A DNA stretch of 64,000 nucleotides. Source: Polaribacter septentrionalilitoris (GTDB lineage: Bacteria > Bacteroidota > Bacteroidia > Flavobacteriales > Flavobacteriaceae). Positions 44,867 through 54,260 of the stretch are shown piece after piece. A program made the translations under genes and the position numbers. The notes beneath the pieces are model-generated. The model had not been told where the DNA came from, made no database searches, and saw only the letters and a program-made list of their open reading frames with translations. Each line of letters opens with the position of its first letter. The first letter of the stretch is position 1. The stretch covers positions 1 through 64,000 of the forward strand of contig NZ_VRMJ01000014.1 of NCBI RefSeq assembly GCF_009832745.1, read 5' to 3'.

Positions 44867-45784
44867 TTAACTTTTATTTGCGTTAATATTTTCAGAAATT
44901 TCTTTGATAATTGTATTTACAGCAGTTTCGTAATCAAACCAAAGGGTTTCAGTATCTTTTTTAAACCAAGTAAGTTGCCTTTTTGCAAATCTTCTTGTAT
45001 TTTTTTTTATTTCAGAAATGGCAAATTCTTTGGTGAAATCTCCATCAAAATGAGCAAACAATTCACGATATCCTACAGTTTGTAGGGCATTTAAATGTTT
45101 ATGTCGATGTAATTTTTGAGCTTCTTCTAACAAACCATTTTTAATCATTAAATCAACTCGCAGGTTTATTCTATCATAAATAATTGTTCTATCAGCATTT
45201 AATCCAACTTTTATAGAATTAAAATTTCTTTCAGCTTTTGGTTTATTTTTAAAAGTAGAATAAGGTGTATTTGTACCAATACAAATTTCTAAAGCTCTAA
45301 CAACTCTCTGAGGATTTTCAATGGCAATTGTTTTGTAAGTTTTTAAATCTAACTTTTTGAGTTTATTTTGAAGAAAATCTAATCCTTTTTCTTTCAATTC
45401 AATATTTAATATTTCCCTAATAGAAGTATCAACTTTAGGAAAATAATCCAAGCCTTTTAAAACAGCATCAACATACAAACCGCTACCACCAACCATAATT
45501 TGAATAGGATTTTTAAGAAACAATTCATCCAATTTTACTAAAGCATCTTTTTCAAACTGACCAACATTGTAATCCTCAAAAATACTTCTGTTTTGTATAA
45601 AGTGATGTTTTGCAGCAGCTAATTCCTCTGGTTCTGGTACAGCAGTACCAATGGTCATTTCTTTATAAAACTGTCTAGAATCACAAGAAATAATATCACT
45701 TTTAAAATGATTTGCTAATTGTATACTTAATGCAGTTTTGCCAATTGCTGTTGGACCAACAATAGTAATTAAGGTATTTTTCAT
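44867..45784 (-). CDS. miaA: tRNA dimethylallyltransferase
   Basis: The protein has 305 residues. It prenylates A37 of UNN-reading tRNAs. The P-loop GPTAIGKT is at 10-17, then DSRQFYKEMTIGTA, PQRVVRALEICIGT and the C-terminal QTVGYRELFAHFDGD with RRFAKRQLTWFKKD. It is encoded 7 bases downstream of the ion channel gene, so the two are probably co-transcribed. Confidence 0.97.
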   Translation of the reverse strand: MKNTLITIVGPTAIGKTALSIQLANHFKSDIISCDSRQFYKEMTIGTAVPEPEELAAAKHHFIQNRSIFEDYNVGQFEKDALVKLDELFLKNPIQIMVGGSGLYVDAVLKGLDYFPKVDTSIREILNIELKEKGLDFLQNKLKKLDLKTYKTIAIENPQRVVRALEICIGTNTPYSTFKNKPKAERNFNSIKVGLNADRTIIYDRINLRVDLMIKNGLLEEAQKLHRHKHLNALQTVGYRELFAHFDGDFTKEFAISEIKKNTRRFAKRQLTWFKKDTETLWFDYETAVNTIIKEISENINANKS

Positions 45785-45791
45785 CTAATAA

Positions 45792-46619
45792 TTACGGATT
45801 TAAAATACTACCACAGTTGTAGCAAAAAGTAGCTTTGTCTTTATGTTTTTCTTTTAAACAATTAGGGCAAGATTGTGTATTTGTACCTTCTTCATGGTCT
45901 CTTTTTGTCATTTCAGAACTTACAATTCCTGTAGGAATTGCAATAATAGAATATCCTAAAATCATAATAACACTTGCTATTAATTGACCTAAAGGAGTTT
46001 GAGGTGCAATATCACCAAAACCAACTGTTGTTAAGGTTACAATTGCCCAATAGATGCTTTTAGGAATGTTGGTAAATCCATTCTCAGCACCTTCTACCAT
46101 ATACATTACGGTTCCTAAAATTACACAAACAATTACCACAAAGAATAGAAAAACAGCAATTTTTGCTCTACTTGCTTTTAATGCTAACATTAATTTGTTA
46201 GAAGCACCAATGTATCTAGCTAGTTTTAAAATTCTAAAAACCCTCAATAAACGTAGAGCTCTTAAAGCTACTAAACTATGAGAACCTACTAATATGAAAG
46301 ATAAGTATTTTGGGATGGTCGATAAAAGGTCAATAATACCAAAAAAACTAAAAATATATTTAAAAGGTTTTTTTATTGAAATGATTCTTAAAATGTATTC
46401 AATAGAAAAAAGTACTGTAATAATCCATTCACCAAGGTTTAATAAATCATGATACTTGATGTCAATACTAACTACACTTTCTAACATTACCAAAACAATA
46501 CTAGCGATGATGGCAATTAGTAGAATTACATCAAAAAGTTTACCTTCTTGAGTATCTGCCTCATAAATAATTTCATGAAGTTTATGTTTCCAAGATGATT
46601 TTTTGATTGGTTTTTCCAA
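45792..46619 (-). CDS. Voltage-gated-type K+ channel with C-terminal zinc ribbon
   Basis: The protein has 275 residues and six transmembrane helices. S4 carries regularly spaced arginines (ALRALRLLRVFRILKLARY). The pore loop contains TLTTVGFGD, the potassium filter. After S6 (YSIIAIPTGIV) there is a short cytosolic tail ending in two Cys-x-x-Cys pairs (CPNC and CYNC), a zinc-ribbon-like module. Many Kv-like bacterial channels lack such a tail. It is the first gene of the pair with miaA. Confidence 0.92.
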   Translation of the reverse strand: MEKPIKKSSWKHKLHEIIYEADTQEGKLFDVILLIAIIASIVLVMLESVVSIDIKYHDLLNLGEWIITVLFSIEYILRIISIKKPFKYIFSFFGIIDLLSTIPKYLSFILVGSHSLVALRALRLLRVFRILKLARYIGASNKLMLALKASRAKIAVFLFFVVIVCVILGTVMYMVEGAENGFTNIPKSIYWAIVTLTTVGFGDIAPQTPLGQLIASVIMILGYSIIAIPTGIVSSEMTKRDHEEGTNTQSCPNCLKEKHKDKATFCYNCGSILNP

Positions 46620-46811
46620 ATTTTAAGCGATTATCTACTACAATACTACAAATATTTAATGAGTTTTTAATTTTTTTTCACTTGTTTTTCTCTTTGTTTA
46701 CAAGGGTTTTAAAAAAAAATTGAAAAAAATCACACTTTTTTAAAACCGTACTTCACATTATCTCGTAAGTGTTAGTGAGATTCAATTAAATATTAACTTA
46801 AAAATCACACA

Positions 46812-47465
46812 ATGAAGAAAAACAAAATTTATTTAGCAACCATTTTCGCAGCGATTATTGGTTTAATTACAATTGCAGCAGATCATATAGATGCTCCAGC
46901 TGCTCAAGGTACAACTGCAGACATAACTGACTTTTATGCTTTTCAAGGAGAAGATACAAGCAATCTTGTTTTTGTCGCAAACTTACAAGGTTTACTAAGT
47001 CCGTCTGCTACAGCATCTGCATCTTTTGATGAAAACGTATTGGTAGAATTTAATATTGATACTAATGATGACAATGTTGAAGACTTCGTAATTCAGGCTT
47101 TACCAAGAGATGGAAAAATGTATTTTTTCGGACCATTTACTCCAACATCAACAGGATTAAACAGTACTGTTAATGAAAGTGCTATTATTGGTGAAGTAAT
47201 GATTACTCCTTATGATGCTATTGCTATTACTAGTACAAACTCAGCAGGAATGAAGTTTTTTGCAGGACCAAGAGATGATCCTTTCTTTATGGACTTTGCA
47301 AGATATGGAGAAATTATTGCTGGAAACGCCTCAGGATTTAATAGTCCAGGTTCAGATACTTTTGCAGGAACAAATGTACTATCTGTTGTAGTTGAAGTGC
47401 CTAAATCTATGATTGGTTCATCAGGAACTATCAATACTTGGGTTGAAGCAAAAGCTAAACAATAA
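46812..47465 (+). CDS. Exported DUF4331 protein (N-terminal-half type)
   Basis: The protein has 217 residues. Signal peptide MKKNKIYLATIFAAIIGLITIAA is followed by DHIDAPAAQGTTADITDFYAF, the conserved start of DUF4331 proteins (DH.DAP then DI.D.Y.F). The rest is beta-rich, with IGEVMITPYDAI and RDDPFFMDFARY. It corresponds to the N-terminal part of longer DUF4331 proteins. The next gene carries a C-terminal-like part. The function is unknown; the acidic/His motif suggests a metal or ligand site. It is the first gene of a four-gene plus-strand set. Confidence 0.8.
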   Translation: MKKNKIYLATIFAAIIGLITIAADHIDAPAAQGTTADITDFYAFQGEDTSNLVFVANLQGLLSPSATASASFDENVLVEFNIDTNDDNVEDFVIQALPRDGKMYFFGPFTPTSTGLNSTVNESAIIGEVMITPYDAIAITSTNSAGMKFFAGPRDDPFFMDFARYGEIIAGNASGFNSPGSDTFAGTNVLSVVVEVPKSMIGSSGTINTWVEAKAKQ

Positions 47466-47495
47466 ATTAATCTAATCAATTTTAAAAATAATATT

Positions 47496-48056
47496 ATGAA
47501 ATATACATATATAAAATACATCACATTCATATTTTCTTTAACATTCATTTTAGTAGGATGTAGTAACAATAATGATAATAACGATTTACCAATGGGACCA
47601 GATTTTTCAGGAACCTTTATGCAAAAAGATCAAATGGGTAGACCAGCTGTAAATACAGTTTTTGTATCAGCAGCAAGTAAAGACGAGTTTAACGTAACAG
47701 TACCTTCTCAGCAAGGTGCAAAATTTCAATCTATGTTCGAAACAAACTTAACTGCTTTAAGTCCTGCTTATGCTAATGCTGGAGATAAAAACGCATTAGG
47801 TTTAGATGCAGCAACTTTTACAGGTTTGTTAGCAACAGATGTTCTAAATGTTTCTTTAGATGGTAAAACTACTTTTTATGATGGTACAAATGTACTAACA
47901 GGAAGAGCCTTAGCAGATGATGTGATTACAGTAGAATTGTTGTTGATTTTTGGAGGTGAAGATTTTTCTGAAAATCCATCTCTTTCTAATGACAATGTTG
48001 ATGCGAATGACAAAACATTCTTAACATCATTCCCATACTTAGCTTCTCCCTGGTAG
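47496..48056 (+). CDS. DUF4331-related lipoprotein (C-terminal-half type)
   Basis: The protein has 186 residues. The signal ends with a lipobox (TFILVGC), followed by an Asn/Asp-rich linker. The mature part GRPAVNTVFVSAASKDEFN, then LTGRALADDVITVELLLIF and TFLTSFPYLASPW match the C-terminal region of DUF4331 proteins. It is 30 bases downstream of the first DUF4331 gene, so the family appears as two polypeptides: one soluble, one lipid-anchored. Confidence 0.75.
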   Translation: MKYTYIKYITFIFSLTFILVGCSNNNDNNDLPMGPDFSGTFMQKDQMGRPAVNTVFVSAASKDEFNVTVPSQQGAKFQSMFETNLTALSPAYANAGDKNALGLDAATFTGLLATDVLNVSLDGKTTFYDGTNVLTGRALADDVITVELLLIFGGEDFSENPSLSNDNVDANDKTFLTSFPYLASPW

Positions 48057-48067
48057 GGAGTTTAAAT

Positions 48068-48097
48068 CTGGCGTACGTTTGGGGAATAGTACGCCAG
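48068..48097 (+). other. Intercistronic hairpin
   Basis: Perfect 9-bp arms CTGGCGTAC (48068-48076) and GTACGCCAG (48089-48097) enclose a 12-base loop. No proper T-run follows, so it may be a processing or stability element, or a weak attenuator, between the DUF4331 genes and the TPR gene. Confidence 0.6.
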
Positions 48098-48176
48098 TAT
48101 TTCCAGTATTATTACTTATAAAATACTCATAAAACCTTTATTTATAGCCCCAACTTCTAATTAAAACTCACAAATT

Positions 48177-49466
48177 ATGAAATACATCCAACTAATTTTA
48201 TTATTTGTAACTTTTTCAATATCAATTAGTTGCAATAGACATACAGACAAACAGGTTACGAACTCTAAAGATTATAATCAATATTTAGATTTATCTTCAA
48301 ACTCAAGATTATCAGCGATAAAATCTGATTACAATTTCTGGAAGAATAAATTATCAGAAACTCCAAATCAGTTTCCCTATAACGTAAAATTAGCGGCTGC
48401 TAATTCAAAAATTTTTCAGCTTACAGGTACAATTTCACATTTAAAAAATGCAGAACAAAACCTAATTAAAGCCAATGAAAAAACAAGTTATAATAATGCA
48501 TCTTACTTAAGAAGTTTGGCAAGAAACTATATTTCTCAACATCGTTTTAAAGAAGCATTAACATTTCTAAAAAAAGCAGAATCTAATGGTGAAAATTTAA
48601 AGAGAACTCATTTTATGCTAATTGATGTTCATTTAGAATTAGGAAATCATCAAAAAGTAACTCAATATCTATCTAAAGTGAAAAACTTTAAAGACTTTGA
48701 TTATTTAATTAGATTGTCAAAATACAACGATCACTTTGGTAATTTAGACAATGCTATTCAATATTTAGAAGATGCTTTAATTATTGCAAAAGCTTCTAAA
48801 AATCAAGATTTAATCCAATGGAATTATACAAATTTAGCAGACTATTATGGTCATGCTGGTAGAATTGAAGATTCATACAATGCTTATTTAAAAGCTTTGG
48901 CAATAAATCCTAATAACAGTTATGCAAAAAAGGGTATTGCTTGGATTGTTTTTTCTCATGAGAGAAATCCAGAAGAAGCATTACGCATTTTAAATACAGT
49001 TACTAAAGAAAATGCATCACCAGATTATCATTTGTTAAAAGCAGAAATAGCAGATTATGTGGGAAATATTGAAGAAAAAGAAAATCAAATCAACAGCTAT
49101 TTATCAAAGGTAAGCAATAAAGATTATGGTGTAATGTATCATAAATACAGTGTTTTATTGTTTTCTGAAGATAATAAAAAAGAAGCAATTCATCTTGCAA
49201 AACAAGAAGTAGCAGAGAGACCAACAGCACAATCTTACGATTTATTGGCGTGGGCATATTACAAAAATGGAAATTATAAAGAAGCGTTAAAACTTACTGA
49301 ACAATACGTTTTAGATAATACTTTTGAACCAGAAGCTTTATTGCATTCTGCTTACATTTTAAAAGCAAATGGAAAGCAAAATATAGCAAATGAATTAAAA
49401 GAAGAATTGTTAGGAGCAATTTATGAATTAGGTCCTAATGCAGCATCTGAAATCAAAAATATTTAA
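48177..49466 (+). CDS. TPR-repeat lipoprotein
   Basis: The protein has 429 residues. Signal MKYIQLILLFVTFSISISC has lipobox Cys19. Helical tetratricopeptide repeats fill the rest, with clear units such as ASYLRSLARNYISQHRFKEA, NLADYYGHAGRIEDSYNAYL with KALAINPNNSYAKKGIAW, and YDLLAWAYYKNGNYKEALKL. It is envelope-anchored. Its place between DUF4331 proteins and a TonB receptor suggests it holds together a surface complex. Confidence 0.85.
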   Translation: MKYIQLILLFVTFSISISCNRHTDKQVTNSKDYNQYLDLSSNSRLSAIKSDYNFWKNKLSETPNQFPYNVKLAAANSKIFQLTGTISHLKNAEQNLIKANEKTSYNNASYLRSLARNYISQHRFKEALTFLKKAESNGENLKRTHFMLIDVHLELGNHQKVTQYLSKVKNFKDFDYLIRLSKYNDHFGNLDNAIQYLEDALIIAKASKNQDLIQWNYTNLADYYGHAGRIEDSYNAYLKALAINPNNSYAKKGIAWIVFSHERNPEEALRILNTVTKENASPDYHLLKAEIADYVGNIEEKENQINSYLSKVSNKDYGVMYHKYSVLLFSEDNKKEAIHLAKQEVAERPTAQSYDLLAWAYYKNGNYKEALKLTEQYVLDNTFEPEALLHSAYILKANGKQNIANELKEELLGAIYELGPNAASEIKNI

Positions 49467-49485
49467 AAAACGTAAACTCAATAAT

Positions 49486-51717
49486 ATGAAACGCTTTACC
49501 ATACTTTTTGTTGTAGTACTTAGCAGCATATCAATTTTCGGACAATCTTTAAAAGGTAGAATTTTAGATCATTTTAATCAACCTTTAGAAAATGCTTATG
49601 TGGTAAATAACACCAACAACAATCACACACATACCAATGAAAATGGAAATTTTATTTTAGAAAACGCAACTGCAAATGATATTTTACAGATTAGCATTCT
49701 AGGCTATAAAAAAAGAAAAATTATCATATCTAAACAAGATTTAGAAAACGGAATTACAATTGTATTAACCACTAAAACCTTTCAATTAGAAGAGTTGGTG
49801 TTGCGTAAAGAAATCAATGCAATGCAAACCATTTCTAAAATTGATTTAAAAGTAAATCCAGTCAACAACTCTCAAGAAATTTTACGTAAAGTTCCTGGTT
49901 TGTTTATTGGTCAGCATGCAGGAGGTGGTAAAGCAGAACAAATCTTTTTAAGAGGTTTTGATATTGATCATGGTACAGATATTACATTGTCTGTAGATGG
50001 AATGCCAATAAACATGGTTTCTCATGCTCATGGTCAAGGATATAGTGATTTGCATTTTATGATTCCAGAAACTATTCAGAAAATAGACTTTGGTAAAGGA
50101 CCTTATTATGCCAACCAAGGTGATTTTAACACTGCTGGATACGTTAATTTCTCAACAAAAAATGCCATTAAAGACAATGTAATTTCTTTAGGATATGGAG
50201 ATTTTAACTCAGTAAGAACATTAGGGATGTTTAATCTTTTAGAAAATAAAAAGAATGAAAATGCTTATGTAGCTATAGAACATATTGCTACAGATGGAGC
50301 TTTTGAATCGCCACAAAACTTTAATAGACTAAATGTTTTTGGAAAATTCAGCACCTTTTTAAAAGGTACAGACAGATTAACATTAACAGCATCACATTTT
50401 ACAAGTAGTTGGGATGCCTCAGGACAGATACCAGAAAGAGCAGTTCAAAACGGAAGTATTACAAGATTTGGAGCCATAGATGATACAGAAGGAGGTTTTA
50501 CTTCTAGAACCAATTTTAATGTTCAGTTTGATAAATTTTTATCAGATAACTCAAGATTAAAAACCAATGTGTTTTACTCGAATTACAACTTTGAGTTGTT
50601 CTCAAACTTTACTTTTTTCTTGGATGATCCTGTAAACGGAGACCAAATCCGTCAGTTTGAAACAAGAGATATTTTTGGAGTGAATGCACAAATTATTACT
50701 GAGAAAAAGTTTGGTAATATAGAAGCAAAGTTTACAAAAGGAGCAGGGTTGCGTTATGATTTGGTAGATGATGTAGAATTGTCTCATACTAAAAATAGAA
50801 AAGAAACTTTACAACAAATTCAGTTAGGAGATGTAAAACAGACCAATATGTATGCATTTTTCAACTCAGAATTTGAAATCGGAAAGTTTAAAATTTCACC
50901 ATCTGTTCGTTTAGACTATTTTAAGTTTTTATACAATGATGCGTTAAATCCTACATATGAAACTTTGTCAAAAACCAAAGCAATTGTAAATCCTAAATTG
51001 AACTTTTTATATACACAAAATGACAATTTACAATGGTTTTTAAAATCAGGAATTGGTTTTCATTCAAACGATACAAGAGTAGTGTTGCAACAAAATGCAG
51101 ACAAAGTGTTGCCAAGAGCTTATGGTTTAGATTTTGGGAACATTTGGAAACCCTCTAAAAACATAGTTTTAAATACAGCTTTATGGTATTTATTTTCAGA
51201 AGAAGAATTTGTTTATGTAGGTGATGCAGGTATTGTAGAACCTTCAGGAAAATCTAGAAGATTTGGGTTGGATGTTGGCATCCGTTATCAAATTAGGGAA
51301 TGGTTATTATTAGATACGGATGCCACTTTTACCAAAGCAAGAAGTTTAGAAAACGTTGCAGGTCAAGATTACATTCCGTTAGCACCACAAGTTACTCTTG
51401 CAGGGGGTTTGTCATTGACCAACTTAGGAAAGTTTTCAGGAGGAATTCGTTACCGATATTTAGCAGATAGAGCTGCTAATGAAGACAATTCTATTGTTGC
51501 AGAAGGTTATTTTGTAACTGATTTTAATCTAAACTATAAAATGAGCAACAACGTAACTTTAGGAGTTGCTGTAGAAAATATTTTTGATGTAGCTTGGAAT
51601 GAAACTCAGTTTGCAACAGAAAGTAGATTGCAAAATGAAACAGCTCCTATAGAAGAGATTCACTTTACATCAGGAACACCATTTTTTGCAAAAGCAACTT
51701 TGACCTACAGGTTTTAG
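49486..51717 (+). CDS. TonB-dependent receptor with carboxypeptidase-like domain
   Basis: The protein has about 743 residues from the ATG at 49486 (MKRFTILFVVVLSSISIFGQ, signal peptide), 19 bases past the TPR stop. The N-terminal CarboxypepD_reg-like domain is SLKGRILDHFNQPLENAYV. The plug domain has EILRKVPGLFIGQHAGGGKAEQ and DGMPINMVSHAHGQGYSDLHF. The barrel ends KATLTYRF. His-rich spots (NNHTHTNENG and SHAHG) are compatible with metal handling, but the substrate is unknown. It is the last gene of the DUF4331 set. Confidence 0.88.
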   Translation: MKRFTILFVVVLSSISIFGQSLKGRILDHFNQPLENAYVVNNTNNNHTHTNENGNFILENATANDILQISILGYKKRKIIISKQDLENGITIVLTTKTFQLEELVLRKEINAMQTISKIDLKVNPVNNSQEILRKVPGLFIGQHAGGGKAEQIFLRGFDIDHGTDITLSVDGMPINMVSHAHGQGYSDLHFMIPETIQKIDFGKGPYYANQGDFNTAGYVNFSTKNAIKDNVISLGYGDFNSVRTLGMFNLLENKKNENAYVAIEHIATDGAFESPQNFNRLNVFGKFSTFLKGTDRLTLTASHFTSSWDASGQIPERAVQNGSITRFGAIDDTEGGFTSRTNFNVQFDKFLSDNSRLKTNVFYSNYNFELFSNFTFFLDDPVNGDQIRQFETRDIFGVNAQIITEKKFGNIEAKFTKGAGLRYDLVDDVELSHTKNRKETLQQIQLGDVKQTNMYAFFNSEFEIGKFKISPSVRLDYFKFLYNDALNPTYETLSKTKAIVNPKLNFLYTQNDNLQWFLKSGIGFHSNDTRVVLQQNADKVLPRAYGLDFGNIWKPSKNIVLNTALWYLFSEEEFVYVGDAGIVEPSGKSRRFGLDVGIRYQIREWLLLDTDATFTKARSLENVAGQDYIPLAPQVTLAGGLSLTNLGKFSGGIRYRYLADRAANEDNSIVAEGYFVTDFNLNYKMSNNVTLGVAVENIFDVAWNETQFATESRLQNETAPIEEIHFTSGTPFFAKATLTYRF

Positions 51718-51780
51718 TATTAAAAATTAAAACTCTATAAGAGTTAACCATGATTTGGTTAGTTTTAGTTGGATGAGATT

Positions 51781-51814
51781 CCTGCTGCAGCAATGTAGCA
51801 GGTTTCTTTTGTTT
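51781..51814 (+). terminator. Terminator of the DUF4331/receptor set
   Basis: CCTGCT (51781-51786) pairs with AGCAGG (51797-51802), extended by two inner pairs, and is followed by TTTCTTTTGTTT. Confidence 0.7.
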
Positions 51815-51878
51815 AAGGTTTAATAATAAATTAAAATAGTGTAATGATTATTTAGAAGGCTAGAACTAAAAGTTAGAC

Positions 51879-52766
51879 TTATTTTGTGTTAGCATTAGTT
51901 ATTTCTTGTATTTCTTTAAATGTTTGCCCTTTTTTATTTACCCATTCAGTAAACCCATTTGAATTTCTACCTAAAATCATATTTGAAGCAGCACTTGGAC
52001 TATTAAAAACGGTGTCTTCAGCAAATATTAGTTTGTCATTGTGTTCAATCATTATTTTTGTTTCAACTAACTTTCTTCTCATATTTCTATAAGTTTCAGT
52101 GCAGGATTTAGAAAGCCCTTTTTTTGCTTCACTACCATTAATAACAATATAACCTTGGTCAGTTTCTTTCATTGAGGCTTTAAAGGTTTTTGTTTTGATA
52201 AAATAAGTTTCGTGTATTGATTTATTATTTTGAAATTGATTTTCAATTGTTTGTTTGACGGTAGAGGAGATTAAAAACTTAAAACCCATTACAGGAAGAA
52301 TAAGTTTTATTTGTTCAAGGAAATATTCCATATCAGAAATATCTGCTTCATGAAGTGTTGGCAAACTTGGAGAGTTTCCATTATCAATTTGTGCAGTTTT
52401 AGCTTCAATTGCTAATTGTACTAATCTAGATTCTAAATACCTAATCTGTGTTTTTGTTAATAATTCATCCTTGCTTACAAAAAATATTAACTCTTTAAAA
52501 TCTTTATTTTGATCGCTTAAGTGTTGTTTTAATCTAGTCTTTATATTTTCGGCTTCACCAATATATATTTTCTCATCAAAAGCATCATCAGTTGGATCTC
52601 CTTTTAGACAATAAATTCCAGGATTGTCAAATTCACTTCTAGACATTATTTTATTAATAGATGCTCTAGGACTGTATACTGCTTTACCAACCCAGTTTCC
52701 GATTTCACTTAATCTTGGTCCATATGCAGTTCCGTCAATCATATAGACAGTTAATTTCTTTCCCAT
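51879..52766 (-). CDS. GIY-YIG nuclease-fold protein with DUF4357
   Basis: The protein has 295 residues. The GIY-YIG module lies at about 48-120: GIYCLKGDP, then KIYIGEAENIKTRLKQH with the conserved Arg, and a Glu in YLESRLVQ. The C-terminal DUF4357 (KGLSKSCTETYRNMRRKL and FNSPSAASNMILGRNSNGFTEWVN) is often fused to DNA-modification or restriction proteins. There is no signal peptide. It is a single gene, probably accessory. It could be a nuclease of a defence or repair type, but no partner gene is present. Confidence 0.85.
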   Translation of the reverse strand: MGKKLTVYMIDGTAYGPRLSEIGNWVGKAVYSPRASINKIMSRSEFDNPGIYCLKGDPTDDAFDEKIYIGEAENIKTRLKQHLSDQNKDFKELIFFVSKDELLTKTQIRYLESRLVQLAIEAKTAQIDNGNSPSLPTLHEADISDMEYFLEQIKLILPVMGFKFLISSTVKQTIENQFQNNKSIHETYFIKTKTFKASMKETDQGYIVINGSEAKKGLSKSCTETYRNMRRKLVETKIMIEHNDKLIFAEDTVFNSPSAASNMILGRNSNGFTEWVNKKGQTFKEIQEITNANTK

Positions 52767-52890
52767 TTATTTTTTATTTTTTGATAGCTTAATCCGAATA
52801 TAAAATCATTTTAGTGAATTATAACAGTGTTAACTTAAATAGTTTATAAAGCTAAGAAATTAAACTCGTAAAATTACTTGTTTGGAATTT

Positions 52891-53679
52891 TTATGGACTA
52901 GCACTTACAGCACCTAATGTATACAGTTGCTCTAAAGTTGGAGACTCACTACCACCTTCTGGTTCTAGTGTAATACCAAAAGCTTCAGATTCATTAGGGT
53001 TTTCTATGGTAAATATCTTGTTAGCATCCGCTGTAAAGGTATCTATTGTACCTAAACTTGTTGGAGTTAACGGAGATAGTTTTAAAGACCAAAGCTGATA
53101 TACTTTTCCTTTTGGTGGATCTGGTAAACCTTTGGCATCTAAATAAATAGCGTTTGTCTTTTTATCCCAATATACTTTTGCGTACGAATTTGGAGATACT
53201 TTTTGTCCTGCTAATGGTACAGAAATAATTTCTTTGTCTCTAAAGACTTCTATTAGTTTTTCTGCTTCAGCTAAACTGTTAGAGGCTTTGTCTATTTGTT
53301 CTTCTAATTGCTGTTTTTCTGTAGCAATTTGAGTTTTTAAATTGTTATTCTGAATTACTGTATAGATCAATACACTACCAATGATAAACGCAGCTGCCCA
53401 ACCAGACAATTGAGACCAATTGGTTTTAGGTTTTGATATCGGAATTACTTTTGGTGCTTTGTCTTGAAGTTTGTTTTGGATATCAGCAAAAGAGTAGGAG
53501 TCATCTTTTTTAGCAGCAGCAGATAAAATCACTATTGCTTTTTCAATAGAGGCTACTTCTTCTAATAACTCAGGATATTTTTGAATTGTAGCATGCACTT
53601 CTTCATTCTCTTTTTCAGAGAGCGAACCTGCAACATACAGTTCTAAAATTCCAGATGCTATGTATTCTTTTATATTCAT
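52891..53679 (-). CDS. RskA-type anti-sigma factor
   Basis: The protein has about 262 residues from the ATG at 53679 (MNIKEYIASGILELYVAGSLSE), one base past the sigma stop. The N-terminal anti-sigma segment has no Cys/His zinc motif. One transmembrane helix follows (about 90-107, WAAAFIIGSVLIYTVI), then a coiled coil (about 110-145). The periplasmic RskA domain contains PDPPKGKVYQLWSLKLSP and FGITLEPEGGSESPT. It should hold the adjacent ECF sigma factor at the membrane until cleaved. Confidence 0.9.
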   Translation of the reverse strand: MNIKEYIASGILELYVAGSLSEKENEEVHATIQKYPELLEEVASIEKAIVILSAAAKKDDSYSFADIQNKLQDKAPKVIPISKPKTNWSQLSGWAAAFIIGSVLIYTVIQNNNLKTQIATEKQQLEEQIDKASNSLAEAEKLIEVFRDKEIISVPLAGQKVSPNSYAKVYWDKKTNAIYLDAKGLPDPPKGKVYQLWSLKLSPLTPTSLGTIDTFTADANKIFTIENPNESEAFGITLEPEGGSESPTLEQLYTLGAVSASP

Positions 53680-53680
53680 T

Positions 53681-54211
53681 TTATACTCCAAGCATAGTAC
53701 GTAATTCGCCTATACAAGATCTATTTCTTGTTTTAATGGTGCCAATTGGCATTTCTAATTCTTCTGACGCTTCTTTTTGGGTAAACCCTTTAAAATACAA
53801 CAACTCAATTACTGATTTACATTTATCACCCAACTTGGTTACAAATTCTTTTAAACCAATTGTATTTGTAGTTGCATCTAAACTTTGATGCGTTTCTAAT
53901 ATATCTACGAAAAAATCTGAGTTAAGGTTTTGTTTAGACTGTTTAAATTTTTTAGAACGGGTGTAATCAATAGCTGCATTTCTAGCAATATTAAGTATCC
54001 ACGTAAAAAAACGTCCTTTTTTAGATGAGTAAGAATCAGAATTGTTCCAAGCTTTTATAAAAACATCTTGCGTAATTTCTTGTGCAACATCATTATCTTT
54101 TACAATAGAATAGACAATACCAGAAATACTATCACAATACATATTGTATAGTTTCTCATAGGCTTTGACGTCCTTTTTTTGAAATTGTAAAATTAAAAGC
54201 TCTAAATCCAT
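53681..54211 (-). CDS. ECF-type sigma factor of the protease operon
   Basis: The protein has 176 residues. Region 2 is around 25-90 (AQEITQDVFIKAWNNSDSY and RFFTWILNIARNAAIDYTRSKKF). Region 4 is around 120-170 (LGDKCKSVIELLYFKGFTQKEASEELEMPIGTIKTRN). It lies 49 bases downstream of the caspase-like gene and immediately upstream of the anti-sigma gene. It resembles sigma factors paired with RskA proteins. Its regulon may include its own operon (inference). Confidence 0.92.
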   Translation of the reverse strand: MDLELLILQFQKKDVKAYEKLYNMYCDSISGIVYSIVKDNDVAQEITQDVFIKAWNNSDSYSSKKGRFFTWILNIARNAAIDYTRSKKFKQSKQNLNSDFFVDILETHQSLDATTNTIGLKEFVTKLGDKCKSVIELLYFKGFTQKEASEELEMPIGTIKTRNRSCIGELRTMLGV

Positions 54212-54260
54212 AAATGATCTAGAGCTAAATTATTAAAATTAATTGAAATAAAAATTCTTT

